Shown piece by piece: positions 43,412 through 53,396 of a stretch of DNA of 64,000 nucleotides. The stretch's first letter is position 1; the number at the start of each line of letters is the position of its first letter. Under the pieces are notes generated by a model. It worked only from the letters and a program-made list of their open reading frames with translations. It had not been told where the DNA came from and did not search any database. Both the position numbers and the translations under genes were made by a program. Origin of the DNA: an uncultured Eubacterium sp. (lineage in GTDB: Bacteria; Bacillota; Clostridia; Lachnospirales; Lachnospiraceae); assembly GCA_910586445.1 (NCBI GenBank), contig CAJUHV010000001.1, forward strand, positions 91,837 to 155,836, written 5' to 3'.

Positions 43412-46012
43412 TTACAGCTTTCTGTACATTTTATAACAGAAATATGCGTCTTCCTGCCGCAGCTCTTTTCCCGAAAAGGCTGCTTCTTTGACAATGCACA
43501 TATAACGTTTCCAGTCTGCTGCTTTAAAACCTGCGTATGCTGCTGCCAGCAGCTGCTCATATTGTGCATCCGTCAGATTCCAGCTGCGGATTCTGCCATG
43601 CAGCAGCTGTTTCCGGTAGATCCTTCGATTGATCTTAAGCACTGCGCTGCGGTATCTGCCATGTTCTAATTCTTTTGTCAATACATCCTGATAACGGCGC
43701 ACTGCACCGCGTATGGCCAGGCAGGCTGCTATTATGCCAAAAAGAATGGCTCCGGCAGCTGCGGCTGTCATTAACCATTTTTTCCAGCCTGTGCCTTTTC
43801 GACCGTTCGATGTACCCTGCCCAGGCAGATCATCTGCATTAGAATCCGACTCATTGTCATCTGCATTCGTTTCATCTAAATCTGTTTCATCCAAATCGGT
43901 ATCGTCTGCATTCGTTTCATCTAAATCTGTTTCGTCTGCATTCGTTTCATCAGCGTCCGTTTCATTAGAGTCTGACCGCTCCTGATCTGTTTCGTCTCCC
44001 TGGCCTTGTGAACCATTCTCATTCTGAGCAGCACTTTGCCCCGGTGTCACATCGACTGGCAGCCACCCGATCTGATTTAAATAAATCTCTGCCCATGCAT
44101 GTGCACCGCTGTCTTTTACGTGTGCTTCAAATACACCTGTGTCACTGTTGTATTCAAATTCATCCTGCCTTGCAACATATCCTGATACATAGCGGGCAGG
44201 CACTCCCACCTCACGCATCATCAGGACTGCTGCACTCGCAAAATGCACGCAGTATCCTTCGTGGCTGCTCATAAGGAAAAAATCAACGGCATCCATGCCC
44301 GCAGGAACCGCACTCAGGTTCAGGCTGTATGTCTGCTGCCTTTTTAATATCATGCTGATCACTTCAGCAGCACTCATACGGACCTGATTAATCTGAAGAT
44401 CATGGCCCTCCACAGTCTCTAGATACTCCTGGTAGCTCTGCAGCATAAGTTCAATTGCCCGGCCGGTCGTACCGACCTGCGGATGATACACTATATCACC
44501 ATTTTCATCCTGCACATACTGCCTTGCATGATACGTTTCCCACGAATTCAGATACGTACTTATATCCGTTACCTGATCAGACAGCCCCATGTACGAGCTT
44601 AATGCAAATGCATCATACCATTGAAAAACAGGCTTCTTATCCACATTCTTCATCTGAATGTCTGCGGCCTCGTGGATCGGATAGTTAAAACCTTCAAATG
44701 TAAATTTTTTCTGTCCCCATCCCTTTTGCACTGTCACATCTCCGGTCAGGCGCTCTTTGCTGCGGTCTTTTTCAAAATCTATTATATACGGCAGATATGC
44801 ATACTTAGAAAGCATCCCCTTCTGCTCTATAGTGTATGTAATATAGCTGTCGGGTGATTTTTCAAAAGAATCTGGAATCTGCCACTGCCATGACGCACGG
44901 CTTTCCCCATTTAAAAATGCCTCATACGGTGCCTGATACAGCTGGGCCGCTGCCTCTTCCGGTTCTAGGCCGGCCTGCATACATGCTTCTTCAAACCGGC
45001 TCTTATTGCACACCCATGCCCCGTTCTGGTAATCCGTGCCATAAAACCCCTTTAAATACACATCTGCCGCAGGCTTTACAGAGGCAGTCACTTTTAGAAC
45101 CTCTTTCCCGGTATATTTTGGAGCCTTGTTATGAATCGTTTCCCGAAACGGCGTAAGATACCCCCGCACGGCAGATTCCAGGCTGCGCTCTGTGTTTTTC
45201 TGAAATGCCTGCACTCTGGGTGCCTGATCCATCAGCTCTCGTGCAGGCATTTCAAACACGACACTGCCCAGTAACAGCAGAAGTGCACACCCGCCCGCCA
45301 GACATACTACCGGAATCCACTTTAAGTACCATTGATGTGCCCTGCTGCTGCGCACATCTATATGGGCATGTACCGTTTTTTTTCGCCTGTCTTCCTCTGC
45401 GGCAGATACCACCATTACAGCTGTAAAAAAGAGCGCAAGCCCCCTCCACTGCGGGACATAGCCGACCAGCAGCAGCGCTGACAGGACAGCTGCGGGCATC
45501 GCCAGCAATAAAATACGCCGTCCGGTAATCAGTACGAGAAGCAGCAGGGCCAAAGCTGTACAGATGCAGCAGAAGGCAAATGACATGCCAAGATATTCCT
45601 CCCTGCCTTTCCATATATAAAAAGAAGTCTTTAAATGCCTGTTAAATTTTTCTAAAAACTGCGTTGCAAATGCACATGTCCCGTCTTCCAGGTCAATCCG
45701 GCGTTCCTTTGCATAAAAGTAAAAAATCATTCCACAGACAGCAGCTGCCAGCATACGGGCAGTTCCCCGATACCTGGGCAGAGCCTGTATTCCAATCTCA
45801 TATACTGCCGAGGTGATCAATACCACTATGCAGAGCCACTTCTGTGCCTGCGCTGTCAGCTCCCAGTCTGGAAAAATATCGAAACTCATCCAGACCGAAG
45901 CATAAAAACAAAGCAGTGAAACAGCGCTTAAATAAAGCGCTTTCGCCACTGCCTCTGCCAGCGAATAAGTATGCACATATCTATTTGAATGCAGAATATG
46001 CTGACGCTTCAA
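43412..46012 (-). CDS. Transglutaminase-domain membrane protein (TgpA-like)
   Basis: 866 residues. Start is a TTG at 46012 with GGGAGGTG nine bases upstream; an out-of-frame ATG lies between. Six N-terminal helices, an extracytoplasmic domain, then a transglutaminase-like core with Cys (GYCVHFASAAV), His (GAHAWAEIY) and Asp (PVDVTPG). A Glu/Asp/Asn/Thr linker (DETNADETDLDET repeats) and one more helix follow, with a small cytoplasmic domain. MoxR, DUF58 and this protein form a widespread set proposed to act in envelope protein processing; substrates are unknown. A hairpin AGGCTGC/GCAGCCT at 43390-43410 just after the stop may terminate the operon. Confidence 0.9.
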   Translation of the reverse strand: MKRQHILHSNRYVHTYSLAEAVAKALYLSAVSLLCFYASVWMSFDIFPDWELTAQAQKWLCIVVLITSAVYEIGIQALPRYRGTARMLAAAVCGMIFYFYAKERRIDLEDGTCAFATQFLEKFNRHLKTSFYIWKGREEYLGMSFAFCCICTALALLLLVLITGRRILLLAMPAAVLSALLLVGYVPQWRGLALFFTAVMVVSAAEEDRRKKTVHAHIDVRSSRAHQWYLKWIPVVCLAGGCALLLLLGSVVFEMPARELMDQAPRVQAFQKNTERSLESAVRGYLTPFRETIHNKAPKYTGKEVLKVTASVKPAADVYLKGFYGTDYQNGAWVCNKSRFEEACMQAGLEPEEAAAQLYQAPYEAFLNGESRASWQWQIPDSFEKSPDSYITYTIEQKGMLSKYAYLPYIIDFEKDRSKERLTGDVTVQKGWGQKKFTFEGFNYPIHEAADIQMKNVDKKPVFQWYDAFALSSYMGLSDQVTDISTYLNSWETYHARQYVQDENGDIVYHPQVGTTGRAIELMLQSYQEYLETVEGHDLQINQVRMSAAEVISMILKRQQTYSLNLSAVPAGMDAVDFFLMSSHEGYCVHFASAAVLMMREVGVPARYVSGYVARQDEFEYNSDTGVFEAHVKDSGAHAWAEIYLNQIGWLPVDVTPGQSAAQNENGSQGQGDETDQERSDSNETDADETNADETDLDETNADDTDLDETDLDETNADDNESDSNADDLPGQGTSNGRKGTGWKKWLMTAAAAGAILFGIIAACLAIRGAVRRYQDVLTKELEHGRYRSAVLKINRRIYRKQLLHGRIRSWNLTDAQYEQLLAAAYAGFKAADWKRYMCIVKEAAFSGKELRQEDAYFCYKMYRKL

Positions 46013-46043
46013 ACGGCATTCACCTCCCGGTCATTATTTGTCA

Positions 46044-47141
46044 TTACAGTATAAGTTCCAGCTCCTGCAGCTGCTTTTCCCAATTTTTCACTGCAAAATC
46101 AGCGATTTGATCCTGATTCTTTTTAAGCACCAGCTTTTCGTTAATCTGGAGCATAAACAGATGCCTCTCTCCCCTGTATTTTTCCTGATAAGCTTCCTGC
46201 AGATTCTCTTTCGGCTGCTCAAATGTCTCCGCCATATAACTGCTTAAAAACAGATACAGGCTTTCTTCGTCATCCACCCGCACGCGTACGACATCCTTTT
46301 GCATCGTACTGTACCATGCAGCATAATGCGGACATCCTGCATCCATCAGTGAAAATGAAATGCTCGCAATCACTACCAGATACGCATTCACATTCTCCGC
46401 CCTGCGCTGATTTTTGTTTTTATAGTCCAATAAAAAGACTACCGGACAGGCTTTTGGCATACTGTGTTCTTTTACGAGCAGCTCGTCTGCCTTCACACTC
46501 AGTTTCCAGTGTATGCTCTGGATTTTGTCACCTTTTTGAAATTCGCGGATCTGAAACAGCTCACTGTGGTCATCTCCTGGATGGAAGTCATCATATACGT
46601 CCGCATCTCCAAAAAAATTCCTTGTAGATTCTGTCAAATGTACGCCGATTTCCTGCATTCTGGGAATCACCTGCACGTTCGCACTGCTTTTTACCTTCTT
46701 ATGCATATAAAAGATCCCAGTAAGATCATAAACTCGTATTTTTGACAGGCCGAGCTCATAACTGCCATAGTCTTTAAATACTGCCTTATCGTGATAACTG
46801 TTTTCCCCTGCAAAAACCATTCCGCCCCGTATCCACTGTTTTTGGCGCATATGCAGAAAATGATTGTTCTGATCCAGCAGGCACTTAAACTTCGTACATG
46901 GCAGCAGCCCCCTATTTTCTATGATAATGTGTACCGTTACCGGACTGCCGCACTGTGCAATCGCAATCGGCAGCATCAGCCTGGCTGACAGCGTACACAT
47001 ACGAAAAACCAGAAACAGGCATGCCAGTATAAGCAGCACCGCTAAAGCAAATGCTATATGCGCAAGCGACGTGCTTTTATATAAAACCGAGATATAAAAG
47101 ATCACTGCGGTACTGACCGCTCCTGCGATAATACTAAACAT
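46044..47141 (-). CDS. DUF58 domain-containing membrane protein
   Basis: 365 residues. Two N-terminal helices, an extracytoplasmic or cytoplasmic beta domain, then the DUF58 signature GDDHSELFQIREFQKGDKIQSIHWKLSVKADELLVKEHSMP, a vWA-like fold. The start overlaps the moxR stop by 8 bases. DUF58 proteins are typical partners of MoxR AAA+ ATPases; the complex probably acts as a chaperone or maturation factor at the membrane. Confidence 0.92.
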   Translation of the reverse strand: MFSIIAGAVSTAVIFYISVLYKSTSLAHIAFALAVLLILACLFLVFRMCTLSARLMLPIAIAQCGSPVTVHIIIENRGLLPCTKFKCLLDQNNHFLHMRQKQWIRGGMVFAGENSYHDKAVFKDYGSYELGLSKIRVYDLTGIFYMHKKVKSSANVQVIPRMQEIGVHLTESTRNFFGDADVYDDFHPGDDHSELFQIREFQKGDKIQSIHWKLSVKADELLVKEHSMPKACPVVFLLDYKNKNQRRAENVNAYLVVIASISFSLMDAGCPHYAAWYSTMQKDVVRVRVDDEESLYLFLSSYMAETFEQPKENLQEAYQEKYRGERHLFMLQINEKLVLKKNQDQIADFAVKNWEKQLQELELIL

Positions 47142-48123
47142 TCCTTACCATTCCTTTGTTTAGATTCTGTCTGCTGCTTTTATAAGAAACCGGCTGGCGT
47201 ACGCTGGATATAACCTCTGCAATGACTGCTTCCGGCGGCACATGCGTAACTCTGGCCTTTGTATTTAACAGCAGCCGGTGTTTTGCAATGTCAGGAAACA
47301 CTTCCGCGATATCCTGCGGCATAACATATTCCCTCCCCTGCATAAAGGCCCATGCCTTTGCCATTTTTGTACATGCAATCGACCCGCGCGGGCTGATGCC
47401 CAGTTCAATATAAGCATTTTCACGCGTTGCCTGCGACAGCTGAACGATATAGGCATACAGATTATCATGCACATATACCTGCTCGATCTCTTCCTGTATC
47501 TGCATCAGCTCCTGTGTGCTCAGCACATACGCAACATTCTCTGTGCCGGACCGTACGCTTTTTCCTTTTGCAATATCAATCTCGCTGGATTCGTCAGGAT
47601 ACCCCATGCTCATGCAGATCATAAACCGGTCCAGCTGCGCCTCAGGCAGCAGCTGCGTGCCCGCACTGCCCTTAGGATTCTGCGTAGCCATGACAATAAA
47701 CGGCTTTGGCACCTCACGGCCCACGCCGTCTACCGTTACCACTCCCTCCTCCATAACTTCCAAGAGTGCAGACTGCGTCTTGGGAGAGGTACGGTTGATC
47801 TCATCTGCCAGAAACAGATTGCACATTACCGCGCCCGGATAGTATACAAACCCGCCCGATTCTTTTTGGTACATATTAAATCCTAATATATCTGACGGCA
47901 TGACATCCGGCGTAAACTGCACCCTGTGATTGTCCAGATCCATTGCCTTTGAAAATGCTACAGCAAGCGTCGTCTTGCCTGTGCCGGGAACATCCTCAAT
48001 CAGTATATGCCCGCCTGCCAGAATCGCAGCAAATGCCTTCTGAATGCAGCCGTCCTTGCCGGTTACGGCCTTTTTCACCTCTGCCACGACAGCCTGTGCC
48101 TTTTTATAATATATATGGTCCAT
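47134..48123 (-). CDS. MoxR family AAA+ ATPase
   Basis: 329 residues from the ATG at 48123, preceded by GGAGGAG; the frame opens at 48141 before that site. Walker A (EDVPGTGKTTLA), Walker B (LFLADEINRTSPKTQSALLEVMEEG), sensor 1 (VMATQNP) and arginine finger region (LPEAQLDRFMICMSMGYP). It heads the moxR-DUF58-transglutaminase operon and probably remodels partners in an ATP-dependent way. Confidence 0.94.
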   Translation of the reverse strand: MDHIYYKKAQAVVAEVKKAVTGKDGCIQKAFAAILAGGHILIEDVPGTGKTTLAVAFSKAMDLDNHRVQFTPDVMPSDILGFNMYQKESGGFVYYPGAVMCNLFLADEINRTSPKTQSALLEVMEEGVVTVDGVGREVPKPFIVMATQNPKGSAGTQLLPEAQLDRFMICMSMGYPDESSEIDIAKGKSVRSGTENVAYVLSTQELMQIQEEIEQVYVHDNLYAYIVQLSQATRENAYIELGISPRGSIACTKMAKAWAFMQGREYVMPQDIAEVFPDIAKHRLLLNTKARVTHVPPEAVIAEVISSVRQPVSYKSSRQNLNKGMVRNV

Positions 48124-48217
48124 ATCTCCTCCTGCATTCAAACAATAGAAAGGAATGGCAAACCTCCACGAAAAAAGCTCCTGCTCCTTTCCTGGAGGTC
48201 TGACTTTAGGCCTTCAC

Positions 48218-49123
48218 CTATTGATGCACTGCACCGATCAATTCATTAATATCCTGTATTCCCTCTGTCAGCATAAACTGTCGAATATCATTCATGATAT
48301 CAATCGTCGCTGTCGGATTTGTAAAATTCGCTGTCCCAACTGCCACAACAGAAGCTCCTGCCAACATCAGCTCCAGCGCATCTTCTGCACTCATAACACC
48401 GCCCATGCCGATAATCGGGATTTTTACTGCCTGTGCAGCTTCATATACCATCCGCACTGCAATCGGGTGCACTGCCGGCCCGGACAGCCCTCCGGTCTTG
48501 TTCGCAAGCACAAACCTGCGTTTCTTTACATCGATCTTCATGCCGGTCAATGTATTGATCAATGATATGACATCTGCTCCTGCTGCTTCTACCGCTTTTG
48601 CCATCTCTGCAATATTGGTTACATTCGGGCTTAATTTTATAATAACAGGCTTATTCGATTTCTTACGAATTTCCTGTGTAATATGAGCTGCCATATTTGG
48701 TGCCTGTCCAAATGCGATGCCTCCCTGCTTGACATTCGGACAGGAAATGTTGATTTCCAACAGATCCACAGGCTGATCATTCAGCTTTTCTACCACTTCC
48801 AGATAATCATAAACCGATTTCCCGCATACATTGACAATCACTTTTGTATCATATTTTTTTAAGAACGGCAGATCTCGCTTAATCAGTACATCCACACCCG
48901 GATTCTGCAGGCCGATCGCATTAAGCATACCGCCATATACCTCGGCGATCCGAGGGGTCGGATTTCCTTCCCAGGGCACATTCGAAACTCCCTTTGTAAT
49001 CACACCGCCCAGACGGTTCAAATCTACAAACTGCGAATATTCTTCTCCAGCCCCAAACGTGCCTGACGCCGTCAGTATCGGATTTTTAAAGGTGACACCT
49101 GCAGCCGTTACTTTTGTATTCAT
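48218..49123 (-). CDS. pyrD: Dihydroorotate dehydrogenase, catalytic subunit (class 1B)
   Basis: 301 residues. LTASGTFGAGEEY, the catalytic Cys in NISCPNVKQGG, KLSPNV, and the FMN phosphate loops GGLSGPAVHPIA and GMGGVMSAEDALE are class 1B features. It oxidises dihydroorotate to orotate with electrons passed through PyrK to NAD. GGAGG precedes the ATG, and the pyrK stop and pyrD start share one base. Last gene of the pyr operon. Confidence 0.96.
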   Translation of the reverse strand: MNTKVTAAGVTFKNPILTASGTFGAGEEYSQFVDLNRLGGVITKGVSNVPWEGNPTPRIAEVYGGMLNAIGLQNPGVDVLIKRDLPFLKKYDTKVIVNVCGKSVYDYLEVVEKLNDQPVDLLEINISCPNVKQGGIAFGQAPNMAAHITQEIRKKSNKPVIIKLSPNVTNIAEMAKAVEAAGADVISLINTLTGMKIDVKKRRFVLANKTGGLSGPAVHPIAVRMVYEAAQAVKIPIIGMGGVMSAEDALELMLAGASVVAVGTANFTNPTATIDIMNDIRQFMLTEGIQDINELIGAVHQ

Positions 49124-49893
49124 CAGATATCCACCTCCTCTGCCACAAATACCGGGCCTTCTGTACAGATCCGCTTATTATTTACATGTGTATGCTCGTC
49201 CTTATGGACAGACCGGCAGACACAGCCGAGGCAGGCTCCGACTCCGCATGCCATGCGCTCTTCTAGCGAGATCCAGCACTCAATCCCCTGCTCTAATGCA
49301 TATGTCTTTAACGCTTTCAGCATAGGCAGCGGCCCGCATGCATAAATTATATCCGCCGTAAGCTCCTGCTTTTTGATCACATCTAATACATTCCCTTTTG
49401 TACCGACACTGCCGTCTTCTGTCGCCACAAATACAGAGCCATATTCCGAAAACTCACTGCTTAAAAAAGTATCGCTATTTTGATAGCCTAAGATCATCTG
49501 CTTATCACAGTCCAGATCTTTTGCCAGCTGCAGGAGCGGAGGAATGCCTATGCCGCCGCCGATCAGAAATGCTTTTTTCGATTTCTGCGGATAACCGTTT
49601 CCGAGCGGGCCTATAATGTTTAACGGCATTCCGGTACGCATATGCGAAAATTCATCCGTTCCTTTTCCTGCCACACGATAGACAATGCGCACTGCCAGAT
49701 CATCTTTATCAATCTCACAGATACTGACAGGCCTTGGCAGCAGCCTGCTGCCGTCCTGACAGTATATGCCGATGAACTGCCCGGCTTTTGCCTCCAGCGC
49801 AATTTTATCTGCATGCATCCACATGCTGTATACTCCAGGACAAATTTCTTCCTGATGAATAATAACTGCTTCTTCTTTATATTTATGGGCCAT
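49123..49893 (-). CDS. pyrK: Dihydroorotate dehydrogenase electron-transfer subunit
   Basis: 256 residues from the ATG at 49893; a GTG at 49905 is possible but only one base from the AGGAG site, while the ATG is about 13 bases away. FAD-binding RPVSIC, NAD-binding GGGIGIPPLLQLA, and the 2Fe-2S cysteines CGVGACLGCVC plus a later RIC identify PyrK. It moves electrons from PyrD FMN to NAD. Confidence 0.95.
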   Translation of the reverse strand: MAHKYKEEAVIIHQEEICPGVYSMWMHADKIALEAKAGQFIGIYCQDGSRLLPRPVSICEIDKDDLAVRIVYRVAGKGTDEFSHMRTGMPLNIIGPLGNGYPQKSKKAFLIGGGIGIPPLLQLAKDLDCDKQMILGYQNSDTFLSSEFSEYGSVFVATEDGSVGTKGNVLDVIKKQELTADIIYACGPLPMLKALKTYALEQGIECWISLEERMACGVGACLGCVCRSVHKDEHTHVNNKRICTEGPVFVAEEVDI

Positions 49894-49913
49894 TCTTTCG
49901 TACACGCTCCTTT

Positions 49914-50843
49914 TTACCTTGCCTCCTCTAAGGCACCGTTTATGTCTGCGATCATATCAAGTACTGCCTGTCTGGAAGCCTCTGCGTAATCTGACGGGGC
50001 AAACCGCGCATACTGTTCCTGTTTATATGCGGCTATAATTCCTCTGGAAGAATTGACAATTGCACCAAGGCCGTCTTCGTTAAAATAATGAACCAGATCT
50101 GCGCCTCTGCCTCCCTGCGCTCCATAGCCAGGCACCAGAATGTAAGTATGCGGCATGGCCCTGCGCAGGATTTTACCGACCTCAGGATATGTCGCCCCTA
50201 CAACTGCCCCTATATAACTATATGAGCTGCCCATATGCTGCGCACCCCATTCTGCCACTTTCTCACCTACATATTCATACAGCGGCCTGCCGTCAACCAG
50301 CCTGTCCTGAAATTCCCCGCTGGATGGATTGGAGGTCTTGACTAATATAAACAGGCCCTTATTCTCCTGTCTGCATACATCGATAAACGGCCCTACGCCG
50401 TCTGTTCCAAAATATGGATTTACCGTCGCAAAATCTTCGTCAAATGCCGAAAACTTGTTTTTTCCTACCGTTACCTTTCCTAAATGACCTGCTGCGTATG
50501 CCGCAGATGTAGAGCCGATATCGCCGCGCTTTATATCCCCGATCACGACAAGACCCTTATTATGGCAGTAATCCACCGTTTTTTGAAATGCCTGCAGCCC
50601 ACAGACGCCAAACTGTTCATACATAGCGATCTGCGGCTTGACTGCCGGAATCAGGTCGCAGATACAGTCCACAATGCCTTTATTAAACTGCCATACTGCC
50701 TCTGCTGCACCTTCCAGTGTCTCGCCGAACTCTGCAAAAGCTTTCTGCAGGATATGTTCCGGCACATAAGAAAGCATCGGATCTAAACCTACCACAATCG
50801 GTGCATTTGTCTTCTTAATTTTTTCAATCAATTTATTTATCAT
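49914..50843 (-). CDS. pyrF: Orotidine 5'-phosphate decarboxylase (type 2)
   Basis: 309 residues, the long type 2 form. Substrate-binding VVGLDPML, the catalytic loop DIKRGDIGSTSAAYA with the Lys-Asp network, and the phosphate loop VPGYGAQGG are present. It makes UMP from OMP. AAAGGAG precedes the ATG; pyrK follows after 20 bases. Confidence 0.95.
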   Translation of the reverse strand: MINKLIEKIKKTNAPIVVGLDPMLSYVPEHILQKAFAEFGETLEGAAEAVWQFNKGIVDCICDLIPAVKPQIAMYEQFGVCGLQAFQKTVDYCHNKGLVVIGDIKRGDIGSTSAAYAAGHLGKVTVGKNKFSAFDEDFATVNPYFGTDGVGPFIDVCRQENKGLFILVKTSNPSSGEFQDRLVDGRPLYEYVGEKVAEWGAQHMGSSYSYIGAVVGATYPEVGKILRRAMPHTYILVPGYGAQGGRGADLVHYFNEDGLGAIVNSSRGIIAAYKQEQYARFAPSDYAEASRQAVLDMIADINGALEEAR

Positions 50844-50882
50844 TCAGCTACTCCTTTGATTTCCATTAAGCTCCAACACTCA

Positions 50883-52160
50883 TTAATCGGCCTGGTACAC
50901 GATCTCGCCGCCGACAATCGTTGCACGGACAGCACCTGTAACCTCCCGCCCGTTAAACGGTGTATTTCTGCTTTTGGAGGCAAACTGCGATGCCTCGATT
51001 TTATAAGTCTTATGCGGGTCAAAGATTACAAGATCTGCGGCCTTTCCCGGTTCTAAGCTGCCTTTATCAAGCCCGATCACCCTTGCCGGATTCAGGCTCA
51101 TCTTTTCTGCCATCTGCATCACGGACAGACAGCCGCTTAGTACCAGTTCTGTATACGTAAGCGCTGCTGCCGTCTCCAAGCCGACGATCCCGAACGGTGC
51201 ACGCAGCATAGAATCATTTTTCTCTTCTTTTGCATGCGGCGCATGATCCGTAGCAATCACATCCATTATCCCTTCTTTTAATCCCTGCCGCAGTGCCTCT
51301 ACATCCTCTCTTTTTCGCAGCGGGGGATTCATCTTGTAGTTTGTATCGCCCGGTATCATATCATCTGACGAAAGCGTAAAATGATGCGGACATACTTCTG
51401 CGGTTATCCGTACGTTCTTTTCCTTTGCAGCCCTGACAATTTCTACACTGTCTTTGGTAGAGCAGTGGCACAGGTGCAGTTTTGCCCCCGTATCCTTTGC
51501 CAGCATCACATCCCGCATGGCAATTACATCTTCTACACTGTTTGATATCCCCGGAAGGCCGTACTTTTTTGCATTTTCATCATCATTTACAACACCGCCG
51601 TTTAACAGGTTTCTATCCTCACAGTGGGACAGTACCGGAATATCCAGCTTCTTAGCCAGCTGCATGGCTTCCCGCAGCAGGTATGCATTCATAACAGATT
51701 TCCCGTCTTCACTGACTGCAGGACTTCCCGCCAGCACCATCTGCTCAATATCTGCCAGCTGCATGCCTTCCATTTTCTTTGTAATGGCACCTGCCTGCAG
51801 AATATTCACTTTTGCCATATTTTTCGCTTTGTTATGGACATAATTTACCACATCCGCATTGTCTACAACAGGCTTTGTATTCGGCATGGCTACGATGGTT
51901 GTATACCCGCCTCTCGCAGCTGCGGCTGCTCCTGTTACTACTGTCTCTTTATGCTCCTGCCCCGGATCACGCAGATGTACGTGAAGGTCGATAAAGCCCG
52001 GCATGACATAACAGCCCTCTGCATTAATCTGCTGGTCTGCCTGATCCTGAATCTGCGGCATTACTTTGGAAACTATGCCATTTTCTACCAGTACATCGGC
52101 TGTCATATCTACATTTGAAGCCGGATCGATTACCCTGCCATTTCTTATTAAAAGTGTCAT
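50883..52160 (-). CDS. pyrC: Dihydroorotase
   Basis: 425 residues from the ATG at 52160 (AAAGGAA site; the frame opens at 52208). The zinc motif DLHVHLRDPG, KETVVTGAAAAARGGYT, SHCEDRN and IATDHAPHA match bacterial class I dihydroorotases. It cyclises carbamoyl aspartate. First gene of the visible pyr operon; pyrB, pyrE and pyrR are not present here. Confidence 0.94.
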   Translation of the reverse strand: MTLLIRNGRVIDPASNVDMTADVLVENGIVSKVMPQIQDQADQQINAEGCYVMPGFIDLHVHLRDPGQEHKETVVTGAAAAARGGYTTIVAMPNTKPVVDNADVVNYVHNKAKNMAKVNILQAGAITKKMEGMQLADIEQMVLAGSPAVSEDGKSVMNAYLLREAMQLAKKLDIPVLSHCEDRNLLNGGVVNDDENAKKYGLPGISNSVEDVIAMRDVMLAKDTGAKLHLCHCSTKDSVEIVRAAKEKNVRITAEVCPHHFTLSSDDMIPGDTNYKMNPPLRKREDVEALRQGLKEGIMDVIATDHAPHAKEEKNDSMLRAPFGIVGLETAAALTYTELVLSGCLSVMQMAEKMSLNPARVIGLDKGSLEPGKAADLVIFDPHKTYKIEASQFASKSRNTPFNGREVTGAVRATIVGGEIVYQAD

Positions 52161-52303
52161 CGAATACAGATTCCTTTCTAACTGTAACAATCCGCCCTTT
52201 CCTGTCATCTCAGATTACCGCAAAACAGCCCGGCGGAACCGTTACTACATTTTAAAACTACGAAAACTATTTATTCTTGTATTACATTCGCACGCTTATA
52301 TAT

Positions 52304-52331
52304 ATGATAACACATACAAGCCGAAAAGCAA
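52304..52331 (-). promoter_or_regulatory. Candidate pyr operon promoter
   Basis: On the minus strand TTGCTT (52326-52331), 16 bases, TATCAT (52304-52309), just after the TPR gene. The 140-base leader before pyrC shows a weak CCGCC/GGCGG-type fold but no recognisable PyrR attenuator. Confidence 0.5.
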
Positions 52332-52342
52332 CTAAAAGAATT

Positions 52343-53365
52343 TTATCTCGTCTTTAAAAAAATATATTCCCGTTTCGCCTGTGCATCCTCAGGATAGCTT
52401 TCCAGATATTCCTCCATCGCCTGCTTTGCCACATCAAAATCCCCTATATACTCAAGCGCTGCAATTTTCCCGGTCCACAATTCCCTCTTATTTATAATGC
52501 CTTCGCAGGACAGTCCCTGTTCAAAATATGCCAGCGCCTGATGATACGATCCGTCTTCAAAGGCAATCCTGCCAAGCTCGTACAATACTTTTGTATCATT
52601 TGGATTTTCCTGGGCATAGGCTTCAAAATATTCTCCTGCCTCTTCTTCCCTGCCCTGCGCACGGACTGCCTCGCCAAGATAAAGATTTACCGCCATGCCG
52701 TCATCTTTACCGTCTTTTTTCTTGTCCTTTTTCTTTTCTTCCTCTATCTGATCCAGCGCACTTTTAAACTCTGTTTCTGCCGACGCGTAGCCGCCGCCGG
52801 CCAGATACAGCCTGCCGCGTGAGACACAGGCTTCTATCCCGTCTCCTTTGATCATTTTAAGCCCCTGATCCAGATAACCCGCCGCTTCGTCCAACAGGCC
52901 GGCCTGTGTCAGCTGCTCATATATACTTGCATACAGCTCGCCGCTGTCTTTATTATACTTCACCGCCTGTTTAAAATCCTCCGCAGCCGGCTTAGTTTCC
53001 CCCATGCTCATATATGCACAGCCACGCAGATAATAAACATCCGCATTTTTTTCATCATAATCCACAAGCGCAGTATATGTGTTAACAGCTTCCTTTGTCC
53101 TGCCTGCTTCAATCTGCGCATAAGCTTTGTACAGATTGATATCAATTTCCAGATTGGATACAATGCCGACCCGCTCGCCCAGTGCCTTGTCAAATGCATT
53201 GACGGCACTTTCATAGTCGCCTTGATCCATCTGGTTTAATCCGATCTGACGGTAGGACTGTACATTCTGCACCTGCTTTTTATCCCCGCAGCCGGCTGCC
53301 GGCAGCAGCAAGACTGCCACAGCTGCCACAGCAGGCATGCGCATACTGTATTTTTTTCGAATCAT
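52343..53365 (-). CDS. Tetratricopeptide-repeat lipoprotein
   Basis: 340 residues from the ATG at 53365 with GGGAGG eight bases upstream. Lipobox PAAGC, then at least six TPR motifs (for example YRQIGLNQMDQGDYESAVNAF and VYYLRGCAYMSMGETKPAAEDF). TPRs mediate protein-protein contacts outside the membrane. Role unknown. It is 31 bases downstream of asnS and upstream of pyr, possibly cotranscribed with asnS. Confidence 0.88.
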   Translation of the reverse strand: MIRKKYSMRMPAVAAVAVLLLPAAGCGDKKQVQNVQSYRQIGLNQMDQGDYESAVNAFDKALGERVGIVSNLEIDINLYKAYAQIEAGRTKEAVNTYTALVDYDEKNADVYYLRGCAYMSMGETKPAAEDFKQAVKYNKDSGELYASIYEQLTQAGLLDEAAGYLDQGLKMIKGDGIEACVSRGRLYLAGGGYASAETEFKSALDQIEEEKKKDKKKDGKDDGMAVNLYLGEAVRAQGREEEAGEYFEAYAQENPNDTKVLYELGRIAFEDGSYHQALAYFEQGLSCEGIINKRELWTGKIAALEYIGDFDVAKQAMEEYLESYPEDAQAKREYIFLKTR

Positions 53366-53396
53366 CTTTATTGCCTCCCGTATATGCAAGCGGCTT

